Below, in pieces: positions 1 through 6,487 of a stretch of DNA of 8,126 nucleotides. The notes under the pieces are model-generated. The model had not been told where the DNA came from. It saw only the letters and a program-made list of their open reading frames with translations, and did no database searches. Position 1 is the first letter of the stretch. Each line of letters starts with the position of its first letter. Source of the stretch: Microbacterium sp. (GTDB lineage: Bacteria > Actinomycetota > Actinomycetes > Actinomycetales > Microbacteriaceae); assembly GCA_003248845.1 (NCBI GenBank), contig QFPD01000075.1, positions 1 through 8,126 on the forward strand, written 5' to 3'. Both the position numbers and the translations under genes were made by a program.

Positions 1-55
1 CACCGACGCACGCGTCATCCGCGCTCGCGGACGGCTCTCCAGCCTGCTCTTCTGA
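1..55 (+). CDS. Possible C-terminal end of an unidentified plus-strand gene (partial)
   Basis: Reading from base 2, 17 sense codons run to a TGA at 53-55 and give the tail TDARVIRARGRLSSLLF. Fourteen of the 17 codons end in G or C, which fits actinobacterial coding DNA better than the reading from base 1, where several codons end in A or T. If real, the gene converges on glgB, with only 13 bases between the two stop codons. The visible part is too short to assign a family, and no function is proposed. It could equally be non-coding sequence downstream of glgB; sequence to the left of the window would settle it. Confidence 0.35.
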   Translation, partial: TDARVIRARGRLSSLLF

Positions 56-61
56 GGTCCG

Positions 62-79
62 ACCGCCGCTACGCGCGGT
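62..79. terminator. Weak hairpin at the convergent gene ends
   Basis: ACCG (62-65) can pair with CGGT (76-79), and CGC (67-69) with GCG (73-75), around a TAC loop, leaving C66 bulged: seven G/C-rich pairs in total. It spans the glgB stop codon (TAG, complement of 69-71). There is no T-run on either side, so it lacks the tail of a classical intrinsic terminator. In high-GC DNA short stems like this are common by chance, so the call is tentative. Confidence 0.2.
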
Positions 80-2204
80 GCCCGAGCCACAGCACGCCGA
101 GCGGCGGCAGCACCATCGTGGCGCGTCCATTGTCATCGGCGTGGACGGTGCCGAGGTTGCCCACTCCGGAGCCGCCGTAGGCGAGGGCGTCGGAGTTGAG
201 CAGTTCCTCCCACGCGCCGGATTCCGGCAGATCGAGCGTGAAGTCCGAGATGGGAGCGCCCGAGAAGTTGCAGATCACCGCGACGGTGTTGCCGTGGTGA
301 TCGACGCGGGAGAACGCGATCACGTTCGGGTTCCAGTGCGGCTCACCGAGTCGACGGAATGCGCTGCCGTCGCTGTCGCGTGACCACAACGGCGACTGGT
401 CGCGGTAGACGCGGTTGAGGGCGCCGACGAAGTCCTGCAGCTGCCGGTGCGGCGGCTGGTCGAGGATCCACCAATCGATCTCGCGGCTTTCGGACCACTC
501 CGACATCTGACCGAAATCCTGGCCCATGAACAGCAGCTGCTTGCCGGGGTGCCCCCACATGAAGGCGAGGAAGGCGCGCATGTTCGCGAGCTTCTGCCAG
601 TGGTCGCCGGGCATACGCGTGAAAAGCGTGCCCTTGCCGTGGACCACCTCGTCGTGGCTGATCGGGAGGATGAAGTTCTCGCTGAACGCGTAAACGAACG
701 AGAACGACAGCTCGCCTTCATGGTGCGAGCGGTACATCGGGTCACGCTTGAAGTACTCGAGCGAGTCGTTCATCCACCCCATGTTCCATTTGAAGCCGAA
801 ACCCAGCCCGCCCGCGCTCGTGGGGGCGGTGACGCCGGGGAAGCTGGTCGACTCTTCGGCGATCATCGCGATGCCGGGGTAGCGCTTGTAGGCGGTGGCG
901 TTGACCTCCTGGAGGAAGCGGATGGCCTCGAGATTCTCCCGTCCGCCGTAGATGTTCGGCTCCCACTCGCCCTCCTCGCGGGAGTAGTCGAGGTAGAGCA
1001 TGGAGGCGACGGCGTCCACGCGCAGCCCGTCGACGTGGAACTCCTCGAACCAGTACAGCGCGTTGGCGACGAGGAAGTTCCGCACCTCGTTGCGGCCGTA
1101 GTCGAAGATCAGGGTGCCCCAGTCCTTGTGCTCGCCGCGCCGGGGGTCCGGGTGCTCGTAGAGTGCGGCGCCGTCGAATCGGGCCAGTGCGAAGGCATCC
1201 TTCGGGAAATGACCCGGCACCCAGTCCATGATGACGCCGAAGCCCGCCCGGTGGAGCCGGTCGATGAGGTAGCGCAGATCGTCGGGGCTGCCGAATCGGC
1301 TCGTCGGCGCATAGTAGCCCGAGACCTGATACCCCCACGAGCCGCCGAACGGGTGCTCGGCCAGAGGCAGGAACTCCACATGGGTGTACCCGACCTGCGT
1401 GAGGTAGTCGATCAGGGGCTCTGCGGCATCTCGGTAGCCGAGCCCGGGCCGCCACGAGCCGAAGTGCAGCTCGTAGGTCGACATCGGCTGATCGAGCGGC
1501 GTGTGGGCCGCGCGTGCGGCCATCCACGCCTCGTCCCCCCAGGTGTAGGAGGACTCGGTGACGACGGATGCCGTGGCCGGCGGCAGTTCGGCCGCCTGGG
1601 CCATGGGGTCGGCCTTCATGATCCAGCCGTCGTGCGCAGTGAGGATCTCGTACTTGTAGGTCGTACCGGCCGAGAGCCCTGGGACGAACAGCTCCCAGAT
1701 CCCCGATGACCCGAGGCTGCGCATGGCGTGCGAACGCCCGTCCCAATCGTTGAAGGAACCCACGACGCGCACGGCGCGCGCATTGGGGGCCCAGACGGCG
1801 AAGGAGACCCCGTCGACCCCCGCGAAGTGGTGCACGTGTGCACCGAGCACGTTCCAGAGCTCCTCGTGACGCCCCTCACGGATGAGGTGCTGATCGACGT
1901 CCCCGAGCGTGGGGAGATGGCGGTACGGATCATCTGCGCGGAAGGCGGGCGCACCGTCATACGTCGCGACGAGTTCGTAGGCCTCCGGACGTGTCGGAGC
2001 GCTGCCTTCCCAGATCCCGGAGCGGACGTGCGCGAGCGGAATCCGATCGCCATGCGGTGTGACGGCGGTGACGCTGGATGCCATCGGCCGCCGAGCGCGC
2101 ACGACCCACCCGTCGGTGCTCTCATGCACGCCGAGGACGTCGTGCGGCGCGTAGTAGGAACCGTCGGCGACGGCGTCGAGGGTGCTCTCGGGGACGGTGC
2201 TCAT
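69..2204 (-). CDS. glgB: 1,4-alpha-glucan branching enzyme GlgB (GH13)
   Basis: Cytosolic branching enzyme (EC 2.4.1.18): it cuts an alpha-1,4 chain and re-attaches the segment through an alpha-1,6 bond, making the branches of glycogen. The 711-aa product has the full GlgB architecture: an N-terminal module (about 1-115), a CBM48/beta-sandwich (about 120-215, with FAVWAPNA and FNDWDG), the GH13 barrel (about 240-600) and a C-terminal beta domain. Predicted catalytic residues are D397 (DGLRVDAV), E450 (MIAEEST) and D518 (SHDEVVHGK), each 8 residues before E. coli D405, E458 and D526. The start is fixed by an ATGA overlap with the glgE stop and a GAAGGAG ribosome site 5 bases upstream, so translation is probably coupled to glgE. 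Last gene of the glgX-glgE-glgB operon; nothing looks truncated. The reading frame stays open far upstream, but that part is glgE read out of frame. Confidence 0.97.
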   Translation of the reverse strand: MSTVPESTLDAVADGSYYAPHDVLGVHESTDGWVVRARRPMASSVTAVTPHGDRIPLAHVRSGIWEGSAPTRPEAYELVATYDGAPAFRADDPYRHLPTLGDVDQHLIREGRHEELWNVLGAHVHHFAGVDGVSFAVWAPNARAVRVVGSFNDWDGRSHAMRSLGSSGIWELFVPGLSAGTTYKYEILTAHDGWIMKADPMAQAAELPPATASVVTESSYTWGDEAWMAARAAHTPLDQPMSTYELHFGSWRPGLGYRDAAEPLIDYLTQVGYTHVEFLPLAEHPFGGSWGYQVSGYYAPTSRFGSPDDLRYLIDRLHRAGFGVIMDWVPGHFPKDAFALARFDGAALYEHPDPRRGEHKDWGTLIFDYGRNEVRNFLVANALYWFEEFHVDGLRVDAVASMLYLDYSREEGEWEPNIYGGRENLEAIRFLQEVNATAYKRYPGIAMIAEESTSFPGVTAPTSAGGLGFGFKWNMGWMNDSLEYFKRDPMYRSHHEGELSFSFVYAFSENFILPISHDEVVHGKGTLFTRMPGDHWQKLANMRAFLAFMWGHPGKQLLFMGQDFGQMSEWSESREIDWWILDQPPHRQLQDFVGALNRVYRDQSPLWSRDSDGSAFRRLGEPHWNPNVIAFSRVDHHGNTVAVICNFSGAPISDFTLDLPESGAWEELLNSDALAYGGSGVGNLGTVHADDNGRATMVLPPLGVLWLGHRA

Positions 2205-4291
2205 GAGCGCTCCTTCACGTGCAGGATGTGGACGGGCTCGGCGAACGCATCGAGGCGTACGAAGGCATCCTGGTTCCAAGTCCAGACGGCTCCGGTGATG
2301 AGGTCCTCGACCTCGAACTCCTCGCCGCGCGGCACACCCCACACGGTCGAATCGAGGTGGATGGTCGTCTGGCGCACCGACCGGGGATCGACATTGACCA
2401 CGACGATGATCGTGTCCGAGACGCCCGTGTCGGTGAGCGCGCCATCGATGTGCTTGCTGTAGACGAGGATCGCGTCGTCGTCGCTCCAGTGGATCGTGAG
2501 CCCCCGGAGCTGTCGGAGCGCCGGGTGGGCCCGGCGAATCTCGTTGAGCCGCCGCAGGAACGGCGCGAGGGAGTCGCCGTCGGCTTCGGCCTGATCCCAG
2601 TCGCGGAACTTGAACTCGTACTTCTCGTTGTCGATGTTCTCTTCGGATCCCGGTCGCGCGACGTTCTCGTACAGCTCGTAGCCGGCATAGACGCCGTAGG
2701 TCGCTCCGGCCGTCGCTGCGATCGCGGCGCGGATCTTGTAGGCGGGGCGCCCGCCGTACTGCAGGTACTCGGTGAGGATGTCGTGCGTGTTGACGAACAG
2801 GTTCGGACGCATGAAGTCTGCGGTCTCGTCGGAGATCGACTGAAGGAACTCCTCGAGCTCCGCCTTCGTGTTCCGCCAGGTGAAGTACGAATAGCTCTGC
2901 TGGAAGCCGGCCATCGCGAGGCTTTGCATGATCGCGGGGCGCGTGAAGGCCTCGGAGAGGAAGATCACGTCGGGGTCGTCGGCGTTCACCGTCGCGATGA
3001 GCCACTCCCAGAACTGCAGGGGCTTCGTATGCGGATTGTCGACGCGGAAGATCTTCACGCCTTGTGCTACCCAATGACGCACGACGCGCAGCATCTCGGC
3101 GTAGATGCCGGCGGGGTCGGTATCGAAGTTGAGGGGATAGATGTCCTGATACTTCTTCGGCGGGTTCTCGGCGTAGGCGATCGTGCCGTCGGGGAGCACC
3201 GTGAACCATTCGGGGTGCTCCGTCACCCAGGGGTGATCGGGCGCCGCCTGCAAGGCGAGATCGAGGGCGACCTCGAGACCCTGCGCCTGTGCCTGGCGCA
3301 CGAACCACCGGAAGTCGGCAGGTGTTCCCAGTTCGGGGAGGATCGCATCATGGCCCCCCTCGGCGGCGCCGATGGCGTAGGGGGATCCCGGGTCGCCCGG
3401 GAGGGCCTCGAGCGTGTTGTTGCGCCCCTTGCGGTTGATCCGCCCGATGGGATGGATGGGCGGCAGGTACACGACATCGAAGCCCATGCCGGCAACGCCG
3501 GGGAGGCGTCGCGCAGCCGTGCGGAACGTGCCGCTCTTGACGCTGCCGTCCTTCTGCCGCTTGGCGCCCTCGGACCGAGGGAAGAACTCGTACCAGGCGC
3601 CGACACCGGCGCGCTCGCGCTCGACGAGGAGCTCCAGATCAGGGCCGGAGGTGTGCAACGCGGCGAGCGGACGCTCGCGGAAGAATGCCGCGATCTCGTC
3701 GTCGCGCACGATCCGGAGCGCCTCCTCATCGCTGACGGCGGCGTCCCGCAGCACGCCGGCGGCGTGCTTCAGGGTGCGTGCCTGGGCAGCTCCGCGGTCG
3801 TTCTCGCGAGCAGCGCGGTCGAACAGGAGCGCGCCCATCTCGCGCATGAGCGCGGCGTCCACTCCTGCCGCGATCTTGAGGTCGGCGGCGTGCTGCCACG
3901 TCGCGAACTCGTCTGCGAAGGCCTCGAAGCGGAACGTCCACACGCCTACCTCGCGCGGCGCGATGAGCGTGCGCCAGCGGTCGAACCCGTCATGCAGGGG
4001 CTCGAGGCGATGCAGCGACTCGGCGCCGGAAGGCGATACGAGACGCACGTGGACGCCGATGCGGTCGTGGCCCTCGCGAAAAGCCGTGATCTGGAAGGGC
4101 ACCGCCTCGCCGGAGAACGCGGACGGGCGGAACCTCGGATCGGGCGTCGATGGCCGCGGACGCGAGAGTGGAATGCGGCCGAGCCGCGTCGCCGGGACCG
4201 GCGTCGAGGAAGGGACCGCGGGTCGCAGCGGGATCGGCGAGGTGCTGCGCAGCACCCCGGCGGACGGGTCGGGTCGAGTCGTGGTGGCCAC
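2201..4291 (-). CDS. glgE: Alpha-1,4-glucan:maltose-1-phosphate maltosyltransferase GlgE (GH13_3)
   Basis: GlgE (EC 2.4.99.16) transfers maltosyl units from alpha-maltose 1-phosphate to the non-reducing ends of alpha-1,4-glucan in the cytosol. The 696-aa product has a Pro/Ser/Thr-rich N-terminal tail (1-36), a beta-sandwich domain beginning near GRIPL (38-42), a helical insert (about 140-235), the GH13 barrel and a C-terminal beta domain. Predicted nucleophile D418 (FRVDNP), acid/base E447 (FLSEAF) and stabiliser D504 (NTHD) have the spacing of Streptomyces GlgE D394/E423/D480. Donor-site residues K288, Q348, K379, Y381 and N419 are also at the matching offset of 24. The start is GTG at 4291; an in-frame TAG four codons upstream (the glgX stop) prevents extension. 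A second GTG at 4255 is possible but has no better ribosome site. It lies 9 bases after glgX and overlaps glgB by 4. No treS or pep2 lies between them. Confidence 0.97.
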   Translation of the reverse strand: MATTTRPDPSAGVLRSTSPIPLRPAVPSSTPVPATRLGRIPLSRPRPSTPDPRFRPSAFSGEAVPFQITAFREGHDRIGVHVRLVSPSGAESLHRLEPLHDGFDRWRTLIAPREVGVWTFRFEAFADEFATWQHAADLKIAAGVDAALMREMGALLFDRAARENDRGAAQARTLKHAAGVLRDAAVSDEEALRIVRDDEIAAFFRERPLAALHTSGPDLELLVERERAGVGAWYEFFPRSEGAKRQKDGSVKSGTFRTAARRLPGVAGMGFDVVYLPPIHPIGRINRKGRNNTLEALPGDPGSPYAIGAAEGGHDAILPELGTPADFRWFVRQAQAQGLEVALDLALQAAPDHPWVTEHPEWFTVLPDGTIAYAENPPKKYQDIYPLNFDTDPAGIYAEMLRVVRHWVAQGVKIFRVDNPHTKPLQFWEWLIATVNADDPDVIFLSEAFTRPAIMQSLAMAGFQQSYSYFTWRNTKAELEEFLQSISDETADFMRPNLFVNTHDILTEYLQYGGRPAYKIRAAIAATAGATYGVYAGYELYENVARPGSEENIDNEKYEFKFRDWDQAEADGDSLAPFLRRLNEIRRAHPALRQLRGLTIHWSDDDAILVYSKHIDGALTDTGVSDTIIVVVNVDPRSVRQTTIHLDSTVWGVPRGEEFEVEDLITGAVWTWNQDAFVRLDAFAEPVHILHVKERS
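2210..2216 (-). promoter_or_regulatory. Ribosome binding site of glgB
   Basis: On the minus strand GAAGGAG lies 5 bases before the glgB ATG, inside the last codons of glgE. It is the best Shine-Dalgarno match in the operon and decides the glgB start at 2204. With the ATGA overlap it suggests re-initiation by ribosomes finishing glgE. Confidence 0.8.
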
Positions 4292-4299
4292 GTCTCGAA

Positions 4300-4305
4300 C
4301 CTACC
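4300..4305 (-). promoter_or_regulatory. Weak ribosome binding site of glgE overlapping the glgX stop
   Basis: GGTAGG on the minus strand contains the glgX TAG stop and ends 8 bases before the GTG start of glgE. The match to the Shine-Dalgarno consensus is modest. Together with the GTG start and 9-base gap it suggests glgE translation leans on coupling to glgX. Confidence 0.35.
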
Positions 4306-6400
4306 GCCCCGGTGCCGTCGATGAACAGGAGTCCACGCGGAACAGGTGCAGGGACGTCCCCGGCATCTCGATCGCATCGCCGGGGCGGAAGACCCGCTCG
4401 TCGAGGTCGGGGCGGTCGGGCGCGCTCGACCACAGGGACGTGAAGCGATCAGCCCCCGGAACCGTCGGCAGGGTGACGGACGTCGGACGCTCGTTGCCGT
4501 GGATCACGAGGAGGATCCGGTTGGGTCCCTCAGCATCGGGCGTCGACTGAGCGTCGTACTGCAGCGTGCGGTGCGCCGGGTCGCTCCAGCGCTCGTGCGA
4601 CATCGTCTCGCCGTTCTCGTCGTACCAGTCGATCACCGATGCGTTCGGAACCGTGTGCACGGCGTGCGCGAAGCGCCGCGGACGCAGCGCCGGGTTCTCG
4701 TGGCGGAGCCGGATCAGTCGGCGCGCATGCGCGAGGAGATCCTCCTGCCACGGCGCGAGGTCCCAGTTCACCCACGTGAGCGGGGAATCGTGGCAGTAGG
4801 CGTTGTTGTTGCCGCGCTGCGTGCGTCCCATCTCGTCGCCCGCGGTGATCATCGGGACGCCGGCTGAGAGCAGCAGGGTACCGAGGAGATTGCGCATCGC
4901 CTTACGCCTGGTCGCGAGGATTGCGGGGTTCTGCGTCGAGCCCTCGGCGCCGTGGTTGAACGAGCGGTTGGTGTCGGCGCCGTCGCGGTTCTGTTCGCCG
5001 TTTCCCATGTTGTGCTTGACGTCGTAAGAGACGAGATCCCGGAGCGTGAATCCGTCGTGCGCCGTGACGAAGTTGACGCCCGCGAGAGGGCCGCGGGCCT
5101 CGTCGAATGTGTTCGACGAACCGACGAGGCGCGTCGCGAAGCCGCCGACTCCCGCGGGTGGAGTCGACGCGCGCCGTGCGTAATCGACGTCACTCAACCA
5201 GAAGTTCCGCACCCGGTCGCGGTAGCGATCGTTCCACTCGCTCCAACCCGCTCCGAAGTTGCCCGTCTGCCATCCGCCCATCCCGACGTCCCACGGCTCC
5301 GCGATCATCTTCCGCTCGCGCAGCAGCGGATCGTCGATGATCTGCCGGAGCAGCGGATGATCTGGTCGGAACTCGTGGTGGGCGTCACGACCGAGCGTAG
5401 GCGCGAGATCGAATCGGAAGCCGTCGATCTGCACGTCGTCCGCCCAGTAGCGCAGGGAATCCAGGACCAGGCGCGCCGCGGCATCCGTCGAGGTGTTGAC
5501 GGAGTTGCCGCATCCCGTCACGTCGATGTATGCACCGTCGTCATGCTGGCGGTAGTAGCCCGCATTGTCGATTCCGCGCAGGCTGGATCGGGGGCCGCCG
5601 AGCTCGAGTTCGGAGGTGTGGTTGTAGACGACGTCGAGCAGCACCTCGATGCCCGCGGCGTGCAGAGCCCGCACCATGTCCTTGACTTCCCGGAGCACCG
5701 CGTCGGGGCCCGCCGCGAGAGCCTCGGCAGTCGCATACGCGCCGTGCGGCGTGAAGAAGTTGAGGGTGTTGTAACCCCAGTAGTTGGTGAGGCCGTGCTG
5801 AAGCAGGCGCGGCTCCGTCTCGAACGCCTGGATCGGCAGCAGTTCGACTGCCGTAATGCCGAGCGAGAGCAGATGATCGATCGAGGCGGGATGGGCGAGA
5901 CCTGCGTAGGTGCCGTGGAGGGCGGGCGGCACTCCGGGGTGCCGCTTCGTGAGGCCTTTGAGGTGGGCTTCGTAGATGACCGTGCGGTCCATCGGAGTGC
6001 CGGGGCGGCCGACGCCCTGCCAGTCGTAGAAGTCGTCGACGACGACCGAGCGCCACTCGCCGATCCGCACCGGGGCGAGACCACGCGCGTATGGGTCGAG
6101 GAGCAGCGTCTCTTTGTTGAACGTGTTGCGGGGGGCCGCCGGTCCGTCGACCCGGAGAGCGTAGTGCGCCCCGGGACGGAGCTCGGGTGTCGTCACCTCC
6201 CACACATCGCCACCGACCGGAGTCAGGGGGAGGGTGCCGGTGATCCAGTCGAGATCGGTCGCATCCACGAGGACGAGCTCGACAGCCGATGCCGCCTCCG
6301 ACCACACGCGCAGCGTGCCGCCGCCGGGGCCCAGCGTCACGCCGAGATCGTCGAGCGCGGAGGAGAGCAGCGCAGGGCGCGGGGGCTTCGGGCTGGCCAT
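4301..6400 (-). CDS. glgX: Glycogen debranching enzyme GlgX (GH13_11, isoamylase-type)
   Basis: Isoamylase-type debranching enzyme that hydrolyses alpha-1,6 branch points in the cytosol. The 699-aa product has an N-terminal CBM48 (about 20-110) and a GH13 barrel with region I DVVYNH (256-261), nucleophile D331 (DGFRFDLA), acid/base E368 (MIAEPWD) and D449 (TAHDGF). The GlgX-typical segments NMGNGEQNRDG (464-474) and NNNAYC (531-536) are present. ATG at 6400 is chosen because a -10-like TACTGT ends 7 bases before it, which fits leaderless initiation; no Shine-Dalgarno is seen. An ATG 13 codons upstream (6439) is an alternative start. It is the first gene of the operon. The close relative TreX (trehalose synthesis) cannot be excluded from sequence alone, but no treY/treZ is in view and the GlgE/GlgB context favours glycogen. 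The TAG stop sits 9 bases before the glgE GTG, in the same frame. Confidence 0.95.
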   Translation of the reverse strand: MASPKPPRPALLSSALDDLGVTLGPGGGTLRVWSEAASAVELVLVDATDLDWITGTLPLTPVGGDVWEVTTPELRPGAHYALRVDGPAAPRNTFNKETLLLDPYARGLAPVRIGEWRSVVVDDFYDWQGVGRPGTPMDRTVIYEAHLKGLTKRHPGVPPALHGTYAGLAHPASIDHLLSLGITAVELLPIQAFETEPRLLQHGLTNYWGYNTLNFFTPHGAYATAEALAAGPDAVLREVKDMVRALHAAGIEVLLDVVYNHTSELELGGPRSSLRGIDNAGYYRQHDDGAYIDVTGCGNSVNTSTDAAARLVLDSLRYWADDVQIDGFRFDLAPTLGRDAHHEFRPDHPLLRQIIDDPLLRERKMIAEPWDVGMGGWQTGNFGAGWSEWNDRYRDRVRNFWLSDVDYARRASTPPAGVGGFATRLVGSSNTFDEARGPLAGVNFVTAHDGFTLRDLVSYDVKHNMGNGEQNRDGADTNRSFNHGAEGSTQNPAILATRRKAMRNLLGTLLLSAGVPMITAGDEMGRTQRGNNNAYCHDSPLTWVNWDLAPWQEDLLAHARRLIRLRHENPALRPRRFAHAVHTVPNASVIDWYDENGETMSHERWSDPAHRTLQYDAQSTPDAEGPNRILLVIHGNERPTSVTLPTVPGADRFTSLWSSAPDRPDLDERVFRPGDAIEMPGTSLHLFRVDSCSSTAPGR

Positions 6401-6404
6401 GCGA

Positions 6405-6415
6405 ACTACAGTAGT
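6405..6415. promoter_or_regulatory. Palindrome ACTACAGTAGT with symmetric -10 (TACAGTA)
   Basis: ACTAC (6405-6409) and GTAGT (6411-6415) are perfect inverted arms around A6410. The core TACAGTA (6407-6413) reads as TACAGT on plus and TACTGT on minus, each fitting the TANNNT -10 pattern. The minus-strand reading predicts a start at about 6401, next to the glgX ATG at 6400 (leaderless). The plus-strand reading predicts a start near 6419, giving a leader of about 69 bases ahead of the desulfurase. The dyad could instead, or also, be an operator for a dimeric repressor. Promoter activity is inferred, and -35 elements are not obvious. Confidence 0.45.
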
Positions 6416-6436
6416 AAGGCCGCGGGGCCCGGACCG

Positions 6437-6470
6437 CATCCCGCACCGCGCCGGCCGGGGACATCCCGCA
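6437..6470. repeat. 9-base direct repeat CATCCCGCA, two copies
   Basis: CATCCCGCA occurs at 6437-6445 and again at 6462-6470, 25 bases apart start to start, both within the divergent intergenic region. Each copy is followed shortly by CCGCG (6446-6450 and 6475-6479). It could be a pair of regulator sites or a chance repeat in GC-rich DNA. If glgX started at the alternative ATG (6439), the first copy would overlap that start codon. Confidence 0.35.
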
Positions 6471-6478
6471 GACACCGC

Positions 6479-6483
6479 GGAGG
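6479..6483 (+). promoter_or_regulatory. Ribosome binding site of the cysteine desulfurase
   Basis: GGAGG lies 4 bases before the ATG at 6488, within the purine-rich run GCGGAGGGA. It supports this start, which also matches the usual family N-terminus (M-x-YLDHAA). Confidence 0.75.
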
Positions 6484-6487
6484 GACC

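Larger units (their letters stand above)
6401..6487. promoter_or_regulatory. Divergent intergenic region glgX / cysteine desulfurase
   Basis: This 87-base gap separates the glgX operon (minus) from the desulfurase-mnmA pair (plus) and should hold the promoters of both. The end near glgX (6401-6418) is comparatively AT-rich and contains a symmetric -10-like element inside an 11-base palindrome. The rest is very GC-rich, with a 9-base direct repeat and two CCGCGG sites (6420-6425, 6475-6480). I see no convincing TTGACA-like -35 for either direction. Confidence 0.6.

Noticed and set aside
447..1709. A 420-codon plus-strand open frame opposite glgB
   Set aside because: Antisense shadow of glgB; low-complexity translation, no domain and no ribosome site.
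2205..3308. N-terminal extension of glgB by 368 codons
   Set aside because: This stretch is glgE read in another frame. The ATGA overlap and the GAAGGAG site fix the glgB start at 2204.
2219..4324. A 701-codon open frame on the plus strand opposite glgE
   Set aside because: It lies wholly antisense to a clear glgE with intact catalytic residues. Its translation is Val/Gly/Arg/Glu-rich with no recognisable motif, as expected from complementing GC-rich codons.
4952..6487. An open frame extending the desulfurase about 500 codons upstream
   Set aside because: The extension is antisense to glgX. The family N-terminus and a GGAGG site define the start at 6488.
6401..6487. A riboswitch or structured leader before the desulfurase
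   Set aside because: The predicted leader is only about 69 bases. Stems can be drawn because of its GC content, but no known riboswitch core or terminator with a T-run is visible.
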